Source: Arenicella sp. (lineage in GTDB: Bacteria > Pseudomonadota > Gammaproteobacteria > Arenicellales > Arenicellaceae). Taken from it: a stretch of 7,212 nucleotides of DNA. The stretch is taken from NCBI GenBank assembly GCA_018677115.1, contig JAHHOC010000193.1, forward strand, positions 1-7,212. The letters run 5' to 3'. Each line of letters starts with the position of its first letter. Positions within the stretch are counted from its first letter, which is position 1. Made by a program: the position numbers and the translations under genes. The notes under the pieces were generated by a model. That model saw only the letters and a program-made list of their open reading frames with translations, had not been told where the DNA came from and did not search any database. Shown here piece by piece: positions 1 through 5,686 of this stretch.

Positions 1-827
1 AGGATGCCCCGGTTCCGAAATATCATGGCAAGAATATCCGCGAGCTCACCGAGGGGTTGCCGCGACCGGTTATCGAGGGAAAGGCGGCTGGCGAAACCAC
101 CGGCAAAGTAGCGCTCTACGCAACCTGTTACGGAAATTACAACACGCCGGACCTGGGAGCTGATTTCTTAAAGGTATTCCAGCACAATGACATTGAAATT
201 AAATTGGTGCCCAAGGAGCGCTGTTGCGGCATGCCTAAATTGGAACTGGGTGATCTCGACTCAGTGGAAACCAATATGCAATTCAATATACCTGTTCTGG
301 CTGCGCTTGTTGATGAGGGATACGACCTGATTGCACCTATTCCTTCCTGTGTGCTGATGTACAAACAGGAGTTGCCGCTGATGTTTCCTGACAATGCAGA
401 TGTACTCAAAGTACAAAAGGCGTTTTATGACCCGTTCGAATACCTGGCGGTGAGACATAAGGCCCAGCAATTGAAAACTGACTTTAAAAATCAACTCGGC
501 GATATTTCCTACCAGGTTGCGTGCCATCAACGGGTGCAGAAAATAGGTAACAAAACCCGTGATATTCTGAGCCTCGTGCCCGGCACTCAGGTTAATCCTA
601 TTGAACGGTGCTCAGGACATGACGGCACCTACGCGGTTAAAAAGGAAACCTACGATAAAGCCGTCAAGATTGCCCGGCCCGTGGTACGCAAAGTCACCGA
701 GCAGGCCGCCAGCCATTTCACCAGCGACTGCCCGATGGCCAATGCACATGTAGCAAAGTTGGCTGGTGACGCGGTAAAGAGTAACGAACACCCAATGACC
801 CTGCTGCGGCAGGCCTACGGACTATAA
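1..827 (+). CDS. Heterodisulfide reductase-related (CCG-domain) iron-sulfur protein, 5'-truncated by the window edge
   Basis: The reading frame is open to the left edge (first complete codon at base 3), so this is the C-terminal part of a longer protein; the TTG at 57 is an internal Leu codon rather than a credible start. Two cysteine-rich CCG-type repeats are visible. Numbering from the codon at 57, the first has C24, the CCG at 56-58 followed by Met-Pro, and C98; the second has C156-H157, an ERCSGHDGT motif around C185 and C225 in a DCPMA context. The second repeat carries CSG where the classical motif has CCG. Such repeats bind Fe-S clusters or act in thiol/disulfide chemistry in HdrB, GlpC and LutA relatives. 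Full-length members usually have an N-terminal ferredoxin-like 4Fe-4S domain, which would lie outside the window. The DUF3501 gene follows after 21 bases, and this pair is commonly found with rubrerythrin. This suggests an electron-transfer role in peroxide or redox stress, but the substrate is unknown. Family call firm, function inferred. Confidence 0.85.
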   Translation, partial: DAPVPKYHGKNIRELTEGLPRPVIEGKAAGETTGKVALYATCYGNYNTPDLGADFLKVFQHNDIEIKLVPKERCCGMPKLELGDLDSVETNMQFNIPVLAALVDEGYDLIAPIPSCVLMYKQELPLMFPDNADVLKVQKAFYDPFEYLAVRHKAQQLKTDFKNQLGDISYQVACHQRVQKIGNKTRDILSLVPGTQVNPIERCSGHDGTYAVKKETYDKAVKIARPVVRKVTEQAASHFTSDCPMANAHVAKLAGDAVKSNEHPMTLLRQAYGL

Positions 828-848
828 ACCCAGTCAGGAAAAACAACC

Positions 849-1448
849 ATGAACAAATTATCCCGTGAAGACCTTATGTCGCTGGAAGAGTATTCAGAGC
901 GCCGCCCCGATTTCAGGGCACAGGTGATGCAGCACAAGAAAACACGCCAACTGCCATTAGGGGAAAACGCCAGGCTTTACTTCGAAAATAAATTAACCAT
1001 TCAATACCAGATTCAGGAAGTGTTGCGGGTTGAGAAAACATTTGATGCCGCAGGTATCGCGGAGGAACTTGAGGCCTATAATCCACTCATCCCCGACGGT
1101 AGCAACCTGAAAGCTACCTTTATGCTGGAATTTCCCGATGTGGAACAACGCACACGCAAAACTGTTGAACTACGCGGCATTGAGCACAAGGTCTGGTTGC
1201 AGGTTGAAGATTTTGAAAAAGTCTATCCCTTTGCCAATGAGGACCTGCAACGGGATGATGGTTCACGTACATCGATGGTGCATTTCTTCCGCTTTGAATT
1301 CACTCCGCTGATGGTTTCGGCGCTGAAAAACGGTGCAAAACTCTATGCCGGGATAGAGCACGAAAAGTACCGGATTGATGGTATCGAAGTTGCTCCGGCA
1401 ATCCGTGACTCGCTAACCTCAGACTTTGAAGAAGTGGTCATCAATTAA
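849..1448 (+). CDS. DUF3501 family protein
   Basis: This soluble 199-residue protein matches the DUF3501 family in length and in its typical opening (MNKLSREDLMSLEEY) and middle part (residues about 35-65, rich in Glu and Asn around ENKLTIQYQIQEVLR). It has no signal peptide, membrane segment or cysteine, so it is probably cytoplasmic and does not itself carry an Fe-S cluster. The start is supported by AGGA at 836-839, nine bases before the ATG. It lies 21 bases downstream of the CCG-domain Fe-S protein gene, so the two are almost certainly one transcript. Members of this family are regularly encoded beside that Fe-S protein and a rubrerythrin, which points to a partner or accessory role in the same redox process. 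The biochemical activity is not known to me. The gene converges on the next one with a 29-base gap. Confidence 0.87.
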   Translation: MNKLSREDLMSLEEYSERRPDFRAQVMQHKKTRQLPLGENARLYFENKLTIQYQIQEVLRVEKTFDAAGIAEELEAYNPLIPDGSNLKATFMLEFPDVEQRTRKTVELRGIEHKVWLQVEDFEKVYPFANEDLQRDDGSRTSMVHFFRFEFTPLMVSALKNGAKLYAGIEHEKYRIDGIEVAPAIRDSLTSDFEEVVIN

Positions 1449-1453
1449 GATAA

Positions 1454-1475
1454 CGCGTGTGTGACAAAGCACGCG
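1454..1475. terminator. Short GC-rich hairpin between convergent genes, possible weak terminator
   Basis: The arms CGCGTG (1454-1459) and CACGCG (1470-1475) form a perfect 6-bp stem with a 10-base loop, in the 29-base gap between the DUF3501 gene and the convergent membrane protein gene. Its position suits a shared terminator, but neither side carries a convincing T-run, so classical rho-independent termination is doubtful. Confidence 0.3.
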
Positions 1476-1477
1476 GC

Positions 1478-1924
1478 TTAATGCAAAGCGGATAACAGGG
1501 ATTTCCCGGCCACCGCCAGCGCCAGCGAGATACCGATATAGGCACTGTTTATCGCCGCGCGCACTGGCCACTTGAATCCGGCATACGTGAACCTGCGTTC
1601 ATCAAACAGCACCACTGCCAGCCCCATGATAAAAAACCAGGGTGTGCAGATGAACACCTCACGGCGCAGCAGCAAACTCGCCAGCAGATCATGTAGCGCG
1701 CCGCTGATGATAAATGTGAAAACAATGGCCGGCGGCGTTGGCAACCACTTCTTGGCCGGCTTGAAAACCATCTTGCCGAGATAATACCCCCAGATCGGAT
1801 TCCAGAATCGCCAGAAACCGGCAATCGAACCTGCGCCCAGTGACCGGCGCAGCATATTTGACAGCGATCCCGAACCACCCAGGGGTACACCGTTACGGTG
1901 TTTTACATAGTTTGATAAAGACAA
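1478..1924 (-). CDS. Short stand-alone MBOAT/wax-synthase-like membrane protein
   Basis: This 148-residue hydrophobic protein has about three predicted membrane segments (roughly residues 65-85, 93-107 and 122-145). Residues 37-49 (GFWRFWNPIWGYY) followed by SGALHDL (74-80, with H78 and D79) resemble the signature of the MBOAT/wax synthase-like acyltransferases. In those proteins an FW..RW segment precedes a membrane helix with the catalytic His in an SGxxH(D/E)L context. Ordinary family members are two to three times longer, so this looks like the catalytic C-terminal part alone. No acyltransferase-like fragment is evident upstream, so it may be a naturally short family rather than a decayed gene. 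The start is TTG: a stop codon (TAA) lies directly upstream in frame and GAGGG sits four bases before the TTG. The next in-frame Met is residue 24. A cysteine-rich small protein gene lies 52 bases upstream on the same strand and may share its transcript. An acyl-transfer role is inferred and the acceptor is unknown. Confidence 0.6.
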   Translation of the reverse strand: MSLSNYVKHRNGVPLGGSGSLSNMLRRSLGAGSIAGFWRFWNPIWGYYLGKMVFKPAKKWLPTPPAIVFTFIISGALHDLLASLLLRREVFICTPWFFIMGLAVVLFDERRFTYAGFKWPVRAAINSAYIGISLALAVAGKSLLSALH

Positions 1925-1928
1925 TTAG

Positions 1929-1933
1929 CCCTC
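1929..1933 (-). promoter_or_regulatory. Ribosome binding site deciding a TTG start
   Basis: Read on the minus strand, GAGGG is followed by CTAA and then the TTG at 1924-1922. The TAA of that spacer is an in-frame stop, so TTG is the earliest possible start. It keeps the conserved-looking N-terminal stretch that the next Met (residue 24) would lose. Confidence 0.55.
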
Positions 1934-1976
1934 GTTGCGAATCGGGTTGATATGTGATCAGGTCTTTGTAGGGTAA

Positions 1977-2189
1977 TCAGTCACAGCAGTGATTCCCTTG
2001 CTGGACCGGCGGGCATCTTTGGCTCCCGTGAGAACAAAACACACAGCAATCCCCGGATAATGGTTTCAAAAGCACATTGCAATTTGTGCAATCATAGTAG
2101 TACTGGCAGGCATTTGTAGGCATGCGCTCGGTTTTTTCGAAGCCACACTCCGGACACCTGATTTTGGATTCGAGAATAATTTTGCTCAT
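1977..2189 (-). CDS. GDCCVxC domain-containing small cysteine-rich protein (all-Cys form)
   Basis: This 70-residue protein has 11 cysteines. The N-terminal half has a zinc-ribbon-like layout: CPEC (12-15), C28, and C34..C37. The C-terminal half carries the hallmark GDCCVFC (46-52), then a CPPVQ-type segment (C59) and a final Cys-Cys-Asp. This matches the family named for its GDCCVxC motif, in which some members place selenocysteine at a motif cysteine. Here all motif positions are ordinary Cys codons and there is no in-frame TGA, so it is not a selenoprotein. A metal-binding or thiol-redox role is likely; I recall homologs near heavy-metal (mercury) genes, but no such genes are visible here. 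It starts with ATG at 2189-2187 without an obvious Shine-Dalgarno sequence. It lies upstream of the short MBOAT-like gene on the same strand and is transcribed divergently from the SLC13 permease. Confidence 0.8.
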   Translation of the reverse strand: MSKIILESKIRCPECGFEKTERMPTNACQYYYDCTNCNVLLKPLSGDCCVFCSHGSQRCPPVQQGNHCCD

Positions 2190-2342
2190 AAAGTGATCGT
2201 TTATTTGTTTGCCCGCACTGAAATTATTTTGACCCCTATCAAGTTCCCGTCGAGCAACAGCTTATAACATTAACGCGTCAAACAATCGGCCTCTAAAAAA
2301 AGTATCGGAATATAGCAGTCGCGCGACATCTGAGATTAATCC
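2190..2342. other. Divergent intergenic region between the GDCCVxC gene and the SLC13 permease
   Basis: These 153 AT-rich bases must hold the promoters of both divergent genes. The only suggestive elements are TTGACC (2229-2234), TTATAAC (2262-2268) and TTAACG (2270-2275) on the + strand, but none pair at 16-18 base spacing with a good partner. No strong promoter, operator or structured RNA could be supported. Confidence 0.4.
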
Positions 2343-4127
2343 ATGACCTATGAAATTGCACTGATACTTATACTGCTCGTGACTATCACCCTGCTGTTAG
2401 CAGCGGAATTATTACCGATAGATGTTACCGCTTTAATAGGCCTGGTCATACTGGTGGTAACCGGCACCCTGGAACCACAGCAAGCGTTTTCCAGTTTCTC
2501 AAACGATATAATAATTATCCTGGCAAGCATTTTTATTATTTCCGGTGCGCTGGCCAGATCCGGAATTACTGATGTATTTGCCAGCTTTATACTTGGGATA
2601 ATCAAGCATAAAAATCGACTGGCTCCTTTCCTTATGGCGTTGGTAGCGTCTGTTTCTGCTTTCTTCAGCAACACAAGTTCCACCGCAATCCTCCTGCCGG
2701 TCACTCTGCAGATCGCAAAAAAAGCAAAACTGCGTGCCAGTCAGTTACTGATGCCACTGGCGTTTGGATCAATTTTAGGTGGCACCTGCACATTGATCGG
2801 CACATCGACAAACCTTGCCAGCTCGGGATTGATAGCACGTCTTGGCCTTGAACCATTCTCGCTTTTTGAGTTCATCGTACCGGGCTTGATCCTGACCGTT
2901 ATCGGCATCCTGTATATGAGCTTTATCGCGCCGAGGTTGATACCACAGCGGGAGACAGAAAACTTAACCCAGGATTACTTGGTACGTGATTATCTGGCTG
3001 AATTGCAAATAGCCGCCAAATCGCATGCCGTCGGCAAAACCATTGGTTCCCTGCACCTGGAGCGCCTTGGTGCTACCCCGCTGACCCTGTTCAGAGACCA
3101 TAAAAAACGCATTGCGCATGGCAATATCAAGCTTCGCACTGGCGACAAGATTATTATCAAGTGCCCTAAAGAAACCTTGCTGGAACTACTCGACAGCGAT
3201 CAGTATTTACTGGCCACCGAAATCGATGTGACCGACCAGGAAATTTCCGGGGATGATATCGGCATCAGCGAGTTCATCGTGATGCCAAATTCCGCATTCG
3301 TTGGCCAGACACTGAGACAACTCAACCTGAAGAGCAGGTTCCAGGTATCCGTGCTGGCATTGTATCGGCGGCAGCAAGCCTATCCGGTACAAATCCAGAA
3401 TACCGCACTTCGAGCCGGAGATGTGCTCCTGCTGCAAGGGGAAAAAGAAAAAATGGCTGGGCTTGCATCAACCTATCCAAACTTGTGGGGAACCCCTGCC
3501 AGCACCGATATGCGATTAAGCATCAAAAAAGGCATATACATACTTGGTACCATGCTGGCTGCAGTGTTACTGACCGCCCTGGAAATTTTGCCCGCTTCAA
3601 TTGCTTTCCTGTCCGCTGTCATCCTACTGGTTCTGATGCGTTGCACTACCATGGAGGACGCTTATAACTCCATCGAATGGCGCCTGTTGGTTCTGATCGC
3701 ATGCATGAGTTCCCTTGGCCTGGCCATGCAGTCGACTGGCACAGCGTCGTACCTCGCAGAAATAGTTGTTAGCACGACACATGGCTGGGGATTGCATGCA
3801 ACCCTTGTGGTTCTGGCTGTGCTGACCATCATCCTTACCCAGCCAATGTCGAATGCGGCGGCCGCGCTGGTAGTGCTGCCGGTGGCGATTTCAGCTGCCG
3901 ACTTGTTAGCGGTTGACCCCCGCCCATTTGCCATTATGGTCACCCTGTCGGCGTCTCTGTCTTTCATAACCCCATTGGAGCCAGCCAGCTTGCTGGTTTA
4001 CAGCTCCGGAAAATATCGCTTTATGGATTTTGTCAAAGTGGGCCTGCCACTCACCATGATAGTGATTCTTGTATTGCTTGTTACAGTTCCATTGCTGTGG
4101 CCATTCAGCCCGGCGCTAAGCTCCTGA
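2343..4127 (+). CDS. SLC13-family (DASS) permease with two RCK_C/TrkA-C domains
   Basis: This 594-residue inner-membrane transporter has two hydrophobic halves (about residues 1-200 and 395-590) around a soluble cytoplasmic part. That part contains two RCK_C (TrkA-C) domains, about 216-285 and 305-376, recognisable by their repeated closing pattern (LRTGDKIIIKC at 265-275, LRAGDVLLLQG at 356-366). The first half carries the SNT signature (109-111, followed by SSTAILLPV) and the GTSTNL loop (153-158). The matching loop of the second half reads QPMSNAAAALVVLPVA (500-515). Length and order are typical of bacterial SLC13 permeases with TrkA-C domains, often annotated as sulfate, dicarboxylate or other anion transporters coupled to Na+. 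The substrate cannot be read from sequence. The C-terminal motif (FITPLEPASLLVY, 541-553) differs from the usual form of sulfate and dicarboxylate carriers. An in-frame TAA five codons or fewer upstream makes the ATG at 2343 the earliest start; the ribosome site (GAG at 2332-2334) is weak. It is monocistronic and converges on htpX. Confidence 0.9.
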   Translation: MTYEIALILILLVTITLLLAAELLPIDVTALIGLVILVVTGTLEPQQAFSSFSNDIIIILASIFIISGALARSGITDVFASFILGIIKHKNRLAPFLMALVASVSAFFSNTSSTAILLPVTLQIAKKAKLRASQLLMPLAFGSILGGTCTLIGTSTNLASSGLIARLGLEPFSLFEFIVPGLILTVIGILYMSFIAPRLIPQRETENLTQDYLVRDYLAELQIAAKSHAVGKTIGSLHLERLGATPLTLFRDHKKRIAHGNIKLRTGDKIIIKCPKETLLELLDSDQYLLATEIDVTDQEISGDDIGISEFIVMPNSAFVGQTLRQLNLKSRFQVSVLALYRRQQAYPVQIQNTALRAGDVLLLQGEKEKMAGLASTYPNLWGTPASTDMRLSIKKGIYILGTMLAAVLLTALEILPASIAFLSAVILLVLMRCTTMEDAYNSIEWRLLVLIACMSSLGLAMQSTGTASYLAEIVVSTTHGWGLHATLVVLAVLTIILTQPMSNAAAALVVLPVAISAADLLAVDPRPFAIMVTLSASLSFITPLEPASLLVYSSGKYRFMDFVKVGLPLTMIVILVLLVTVPLLWPFSPALSS

Positions 4128-4164
4128 TTTCTGTTTCCAGTTCAATCTGCCAAATCGCAGGCAG

Positions 4165-4200
4165 AAAAAAGCCGGGCGGTCAGCGGTTGCCCGGCTTGTT
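4165..4200 (-). terminator. Rho-independent terminator of htpX
   Basis: GCCGGGC (4171-4177) pairs with GCCCGGC (4189-4195), extended by two A-T pairs, giving a 9-bp GC-rich stem with an 11-base loop. On the minus strand it is followed by six T residues (4170-4165), the classic pattern, just after the htpX stop codon. In the + direction the tail is only TTGTT, so it would stop the permease transcript less well. A second small hairpin (TCTGCC 4146-4151 with GGCAGA 4160-4165) lies next to it. Confidence 0.88.
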
Positions 4201-4221
4201 AAATCGAAACTTATATCGTGC

Positions 4222-5049
4222 TTAGCTTTTACGCAACGCCTCAATTCTATCGTCCAAAGGCGGGTGCGTTGAGAACAGGTGTTTGACACTGCTATTGATC
4301 CCGAATGCTGCCAATTGATTAGGTAACTCACCTGCCTGACCCATTTTTAGCCGCTCCAGCGCTGCTATCATCGACTGCCTCGAGGCGTATTCTGCACCGC
4401 CCTGGTCAGCGCGGTACTCACGCATGCGGCTGAAGTAGGAAACCACCACACTGGCGAGAAAGCCGAATATCACCTGCCCAACCATAAAACCAGCAAAATA
4501 GCCGATGCCACGGCCATCACGGTCAATCGCCAGCGCCAGCGCGCGGGCCATTAACAATACAAATACATTCACCACGCCTTGGATCAGGGTCAGTGTAATC
4601 ATGTCGCCATTTGCCACGTGCGCGATCTCATGACCCAGCACCGCTTCAGCCTCCTCGCGGGTCATGTTTTGTAATAATCCTGAGCTCACCGCGACCAGTG
4701 CGTTATTACGATTAGCCCCGGTTGCGAAGGCATTCATTTGCGGCGATGGAAATACGCCGACTTCCGGCATGCCGATACCGGCTTGCTGTGCCTGGCGCTC
4801 GACGGTGCTGACTAACCATTGTTCGGTTTCTGATCTGGGGTTGGTGATCAGTTGCACTCCGGCACTTCTCTTGGCCATCGACTTTGACATCAGCAATGAC
4901 ACTATTGAACCGCCAAAGCCCGCTACTGCAGCAAACACCAGGAATGTACCGTCCTGAGTCCGATACTCAGCCGGCAAGAACTGAATAACGATGCTGACTA
5001 CCAACAAGATTGCCGCATTAGTGGCCAGAAAATAAAAAATTCGTCTCAC
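4222..5049 (-). CDS. htpX: Membrane-bound zinc metalloprotease HtpX (M48B)
   Basis: HtpX is an inner-membrane protease that, with FtsH, degrades misfolded membrane proteins; its active site faces the cytoplasm. This 275-residue protein is collinear with E. coli HtpX (293 residues) and a little shorter in the region between the last two membrane segments. The zinc site is intact: HEIAH at 140-144 (ligands H140 and H144, catalytic E141) and the third ligand E211 in REYRAD. Further family marks are NAFATG (106-111), GDM (148-150) and THPPLDDRIEALR (261-273). Membrane segments are about 3-24, 35-55, 153-175 and 184-207. The start is GTG: an in-frame TGA lies seven codons upstream, and GAGGGA sits seven bases before the GTG. 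The gene stands alone, with a strong terminator downstream and a heat-shock-like promoter upstream. In E. coli htpX is under sigma-32 and Cpx control. Confidence 0.96.
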   Translation of the reverse strand: MRRIFYFLATNAAILLVVSIVIQFLPAEYRTQDGTFLVFAAVAGFGGSIVSLLMSKSMAKRSAGVQLITNPRSETEQWLVSTVERQAQQAGIGMPEVGVFPSPQMNAFATGANRNNALVAVSSGLLQNMTREEAEAVLGHEIAHVANGDMITLTLIQGVVNVFVLLMARALALAIDRDGRGIGYFAGFMVGQVIFGFLASVVVSYFSRMREYRADQGGAEYASRQSMIAALERLKMGQAGELPNQLAAFGINSSVKHLFSTHPPLDDRIEALRKS

Positions 5050-5056
5050 GGGATTG

Positions 5057-5062
5057 TCCCTC
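5057..5062 (-). promoter_or_regulatory. Ribosome binding site supporting the GTG start of htpX
   Basis: On the minus strand GAGGGA precedes the GTG start by seven bases. Together with the in-frame stop further upstream, this fixes GTG rather than ATG as the start codon. Confidence 0.65.
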
Positions 5063-5082
5063 TTTGGTCATAGTTGTCTATA

Positions 5083-5111
5083 ATATGCTGCTCATTTGCC
5101 GCTGATTCAAG
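5083..5111 (-). promoter_or_regulatory. Candidate heat-shock (sigma-32-like) promoter of htpX
   Basis: On the minus strand CTTGAAT (5111-5105) is followed after 14 bases by CAGCATAT (5090-5083). The sigma-32 consensus is CTTGAAA, a spacer of about 11-16 bases, then CCCCATnT: the -35 matches at 6 of 7 positions and the -10 keeps C, C, A, T and T. This would place transcription start about 30 bases before the GTG. htpX is a known heat-shock gene in enteric bacteria, so the match is biologically sensible. A housekeeping -10 (TATTAT) overlaps the same spot, so sigma-70 use is also possible. Confidence 0.45.
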
Positions 5112-5119
5112 TAAGCAAA

Positions 5120-5137
5120 TATGACTTTTGTGTCATA
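5120..5137. repeat. Inverted repeat in the htpX/terB-like divergent promoter region
   Basis: TATGAC (5120-5125) and GTCATA (5132-5137) form a perfect 6-bp inverted repeat with a 6-base spacer. It lies upstream of the htpX promoter candidate and 60 bases before the first TerB-like gene. Such a dyad could be an operator for a dimeric regulator controlling either side. It matches no operator I recognise with confidence and could be chance in AT-rich DNA. Confidence 0.3.
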
Positions 5138-5197
5138 AATGCGAATGCTAACAAATTTGCGGTATAGATATTATCAACTAACAACCGGGTTGGGTGG

Positions 5198-5665
5198 ATG
5201 ATTAATTCATTGCGTGGATTCTTTCACAAGAAAGTTGTGGACGAAGGGGATCAACTGAGCGAGGAGCAGGAACTGCAGCTTGCGGCGGCAACCCTTATGT
5301 ATGAACTAGTCCGTTCAGATGGCAGTACAGACAAGCTGGAGCTTGGCTATATGGCGGAAATCCTGCGCAGGCAGTTCAATTTGTCCAATGAGAATCTCGA
5401 TGAATTGTTCCAGCTGGCCGAAAAAAGCGCTGCCGATGCCACTGATTTGCATCAGTTTACCAAAGCCATAAAAAATAAATGGGGCAATGCCAAGCGCATG
5501 AAACTACTCGAAAACCTGTGGGTAATCTCACTCGCTGACGAAAAAATCGATGCCCACGAGCGCCATCTGGTGAGAAAAATTGCCGGTCTGCTATATTTGA
5601 ATGAGGTTCAAATTGTACAATCACGGGAAAACGCAAAACGCACGTTAAACATTGAAGACTTTTAA
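5198..5665 (+). CDS. TerB-like (tellurite resistance TerB / DjlA N-terminal-like) protein, copy 1
   Basis: This 155-residue, all-helical, soluble cytoplasmic protein has the TerB fold pattern. The basic, aromatic N-terminus (FFHKK, residues 8-12) is followed by a helix starting ELQLAAATLMYEL (25-37), then the first acidic turn RSDGSTD (D41, D45). The second half repeats the pattern with WVISLADEKIDAHE (108-121; D114, D118, E121). Paired acidic turns of this kind bind a divalent metal in TerB. No other ter genes are visible, so tellurite resistance should not be assumed; isolated TerB-like proteins are widespread and mostly uncharacterised. The ATG at 5198 is preceded by a G-rich stretch (5187-5197) but no clean Shine-Dalgarno. 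A paralog follows after 21 bases, almost certainly co-transcribed. The gene is divergent from htpX. Confidence 0.82.
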   Translation: MINSLRGFFHKKVVDEGDQLSEEQELQLAAATLMYELVRSDGSTDKLELGYMAEILRRQFNLSNENLDELFQLAEKSAADATDLHQFTKAIKNKWGNAKRMKLLENLWVISLADEKIDAHERHLVRKIAGLLYLNEVQIVQSRENAKRTLNIEDF

Positions 5666-5678
5666 TCCATCACCTCTT

Positions 5679-5685
5679 GGGGGAG
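5679..5685 (+). promoter_or_regulatory. Ribosome binding site of the second TerB-like gene, favouring the second ATG
   Basis: GGGGGAG ends one base before the ATG at 5687 and four bases before a second, adjacent ATG at 5690. The spacing fits the second ATG better, which would remove one Met from the protein. Confidence 0.5.
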
Positions 5686-5686
5686 C

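Noticed and set aside
57..59. TTG as the start of the first gene, giving a complete 256-residue protein
   Set aside because: The frame stays open to base 3 with plausible protein sequence, and family members are longer with an N-terminal ferredoxin-like domain, so the gene is cut by the window edge.
1977..2189. Selenoprotein with an in-frame TGA in the GDCCVxC gene
   Set aside because: All motif positions are TGC or TGT codons and the only TGA is the final stop.
2229..2268. Sigma-70 promoter from TTGACC (2229-2234) and TTATAAC (2262-2268) for the permease gene
   Set aside because: The boxes are about 28 bases apart, far from the 16-18 needed, and no better pairing was found.
5054..5084. Plus-strand promoter TTGTCC with a perfect TATAAT (5079-5084) for the TerB-like genes
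   Set aside because: The spacer is 19 bases, the -35 overlaps the htpX ribosome site, and the leader would be over 100 bases; the TATAAT lies in the AT-rich htpX promoter zone and may be coincidental.
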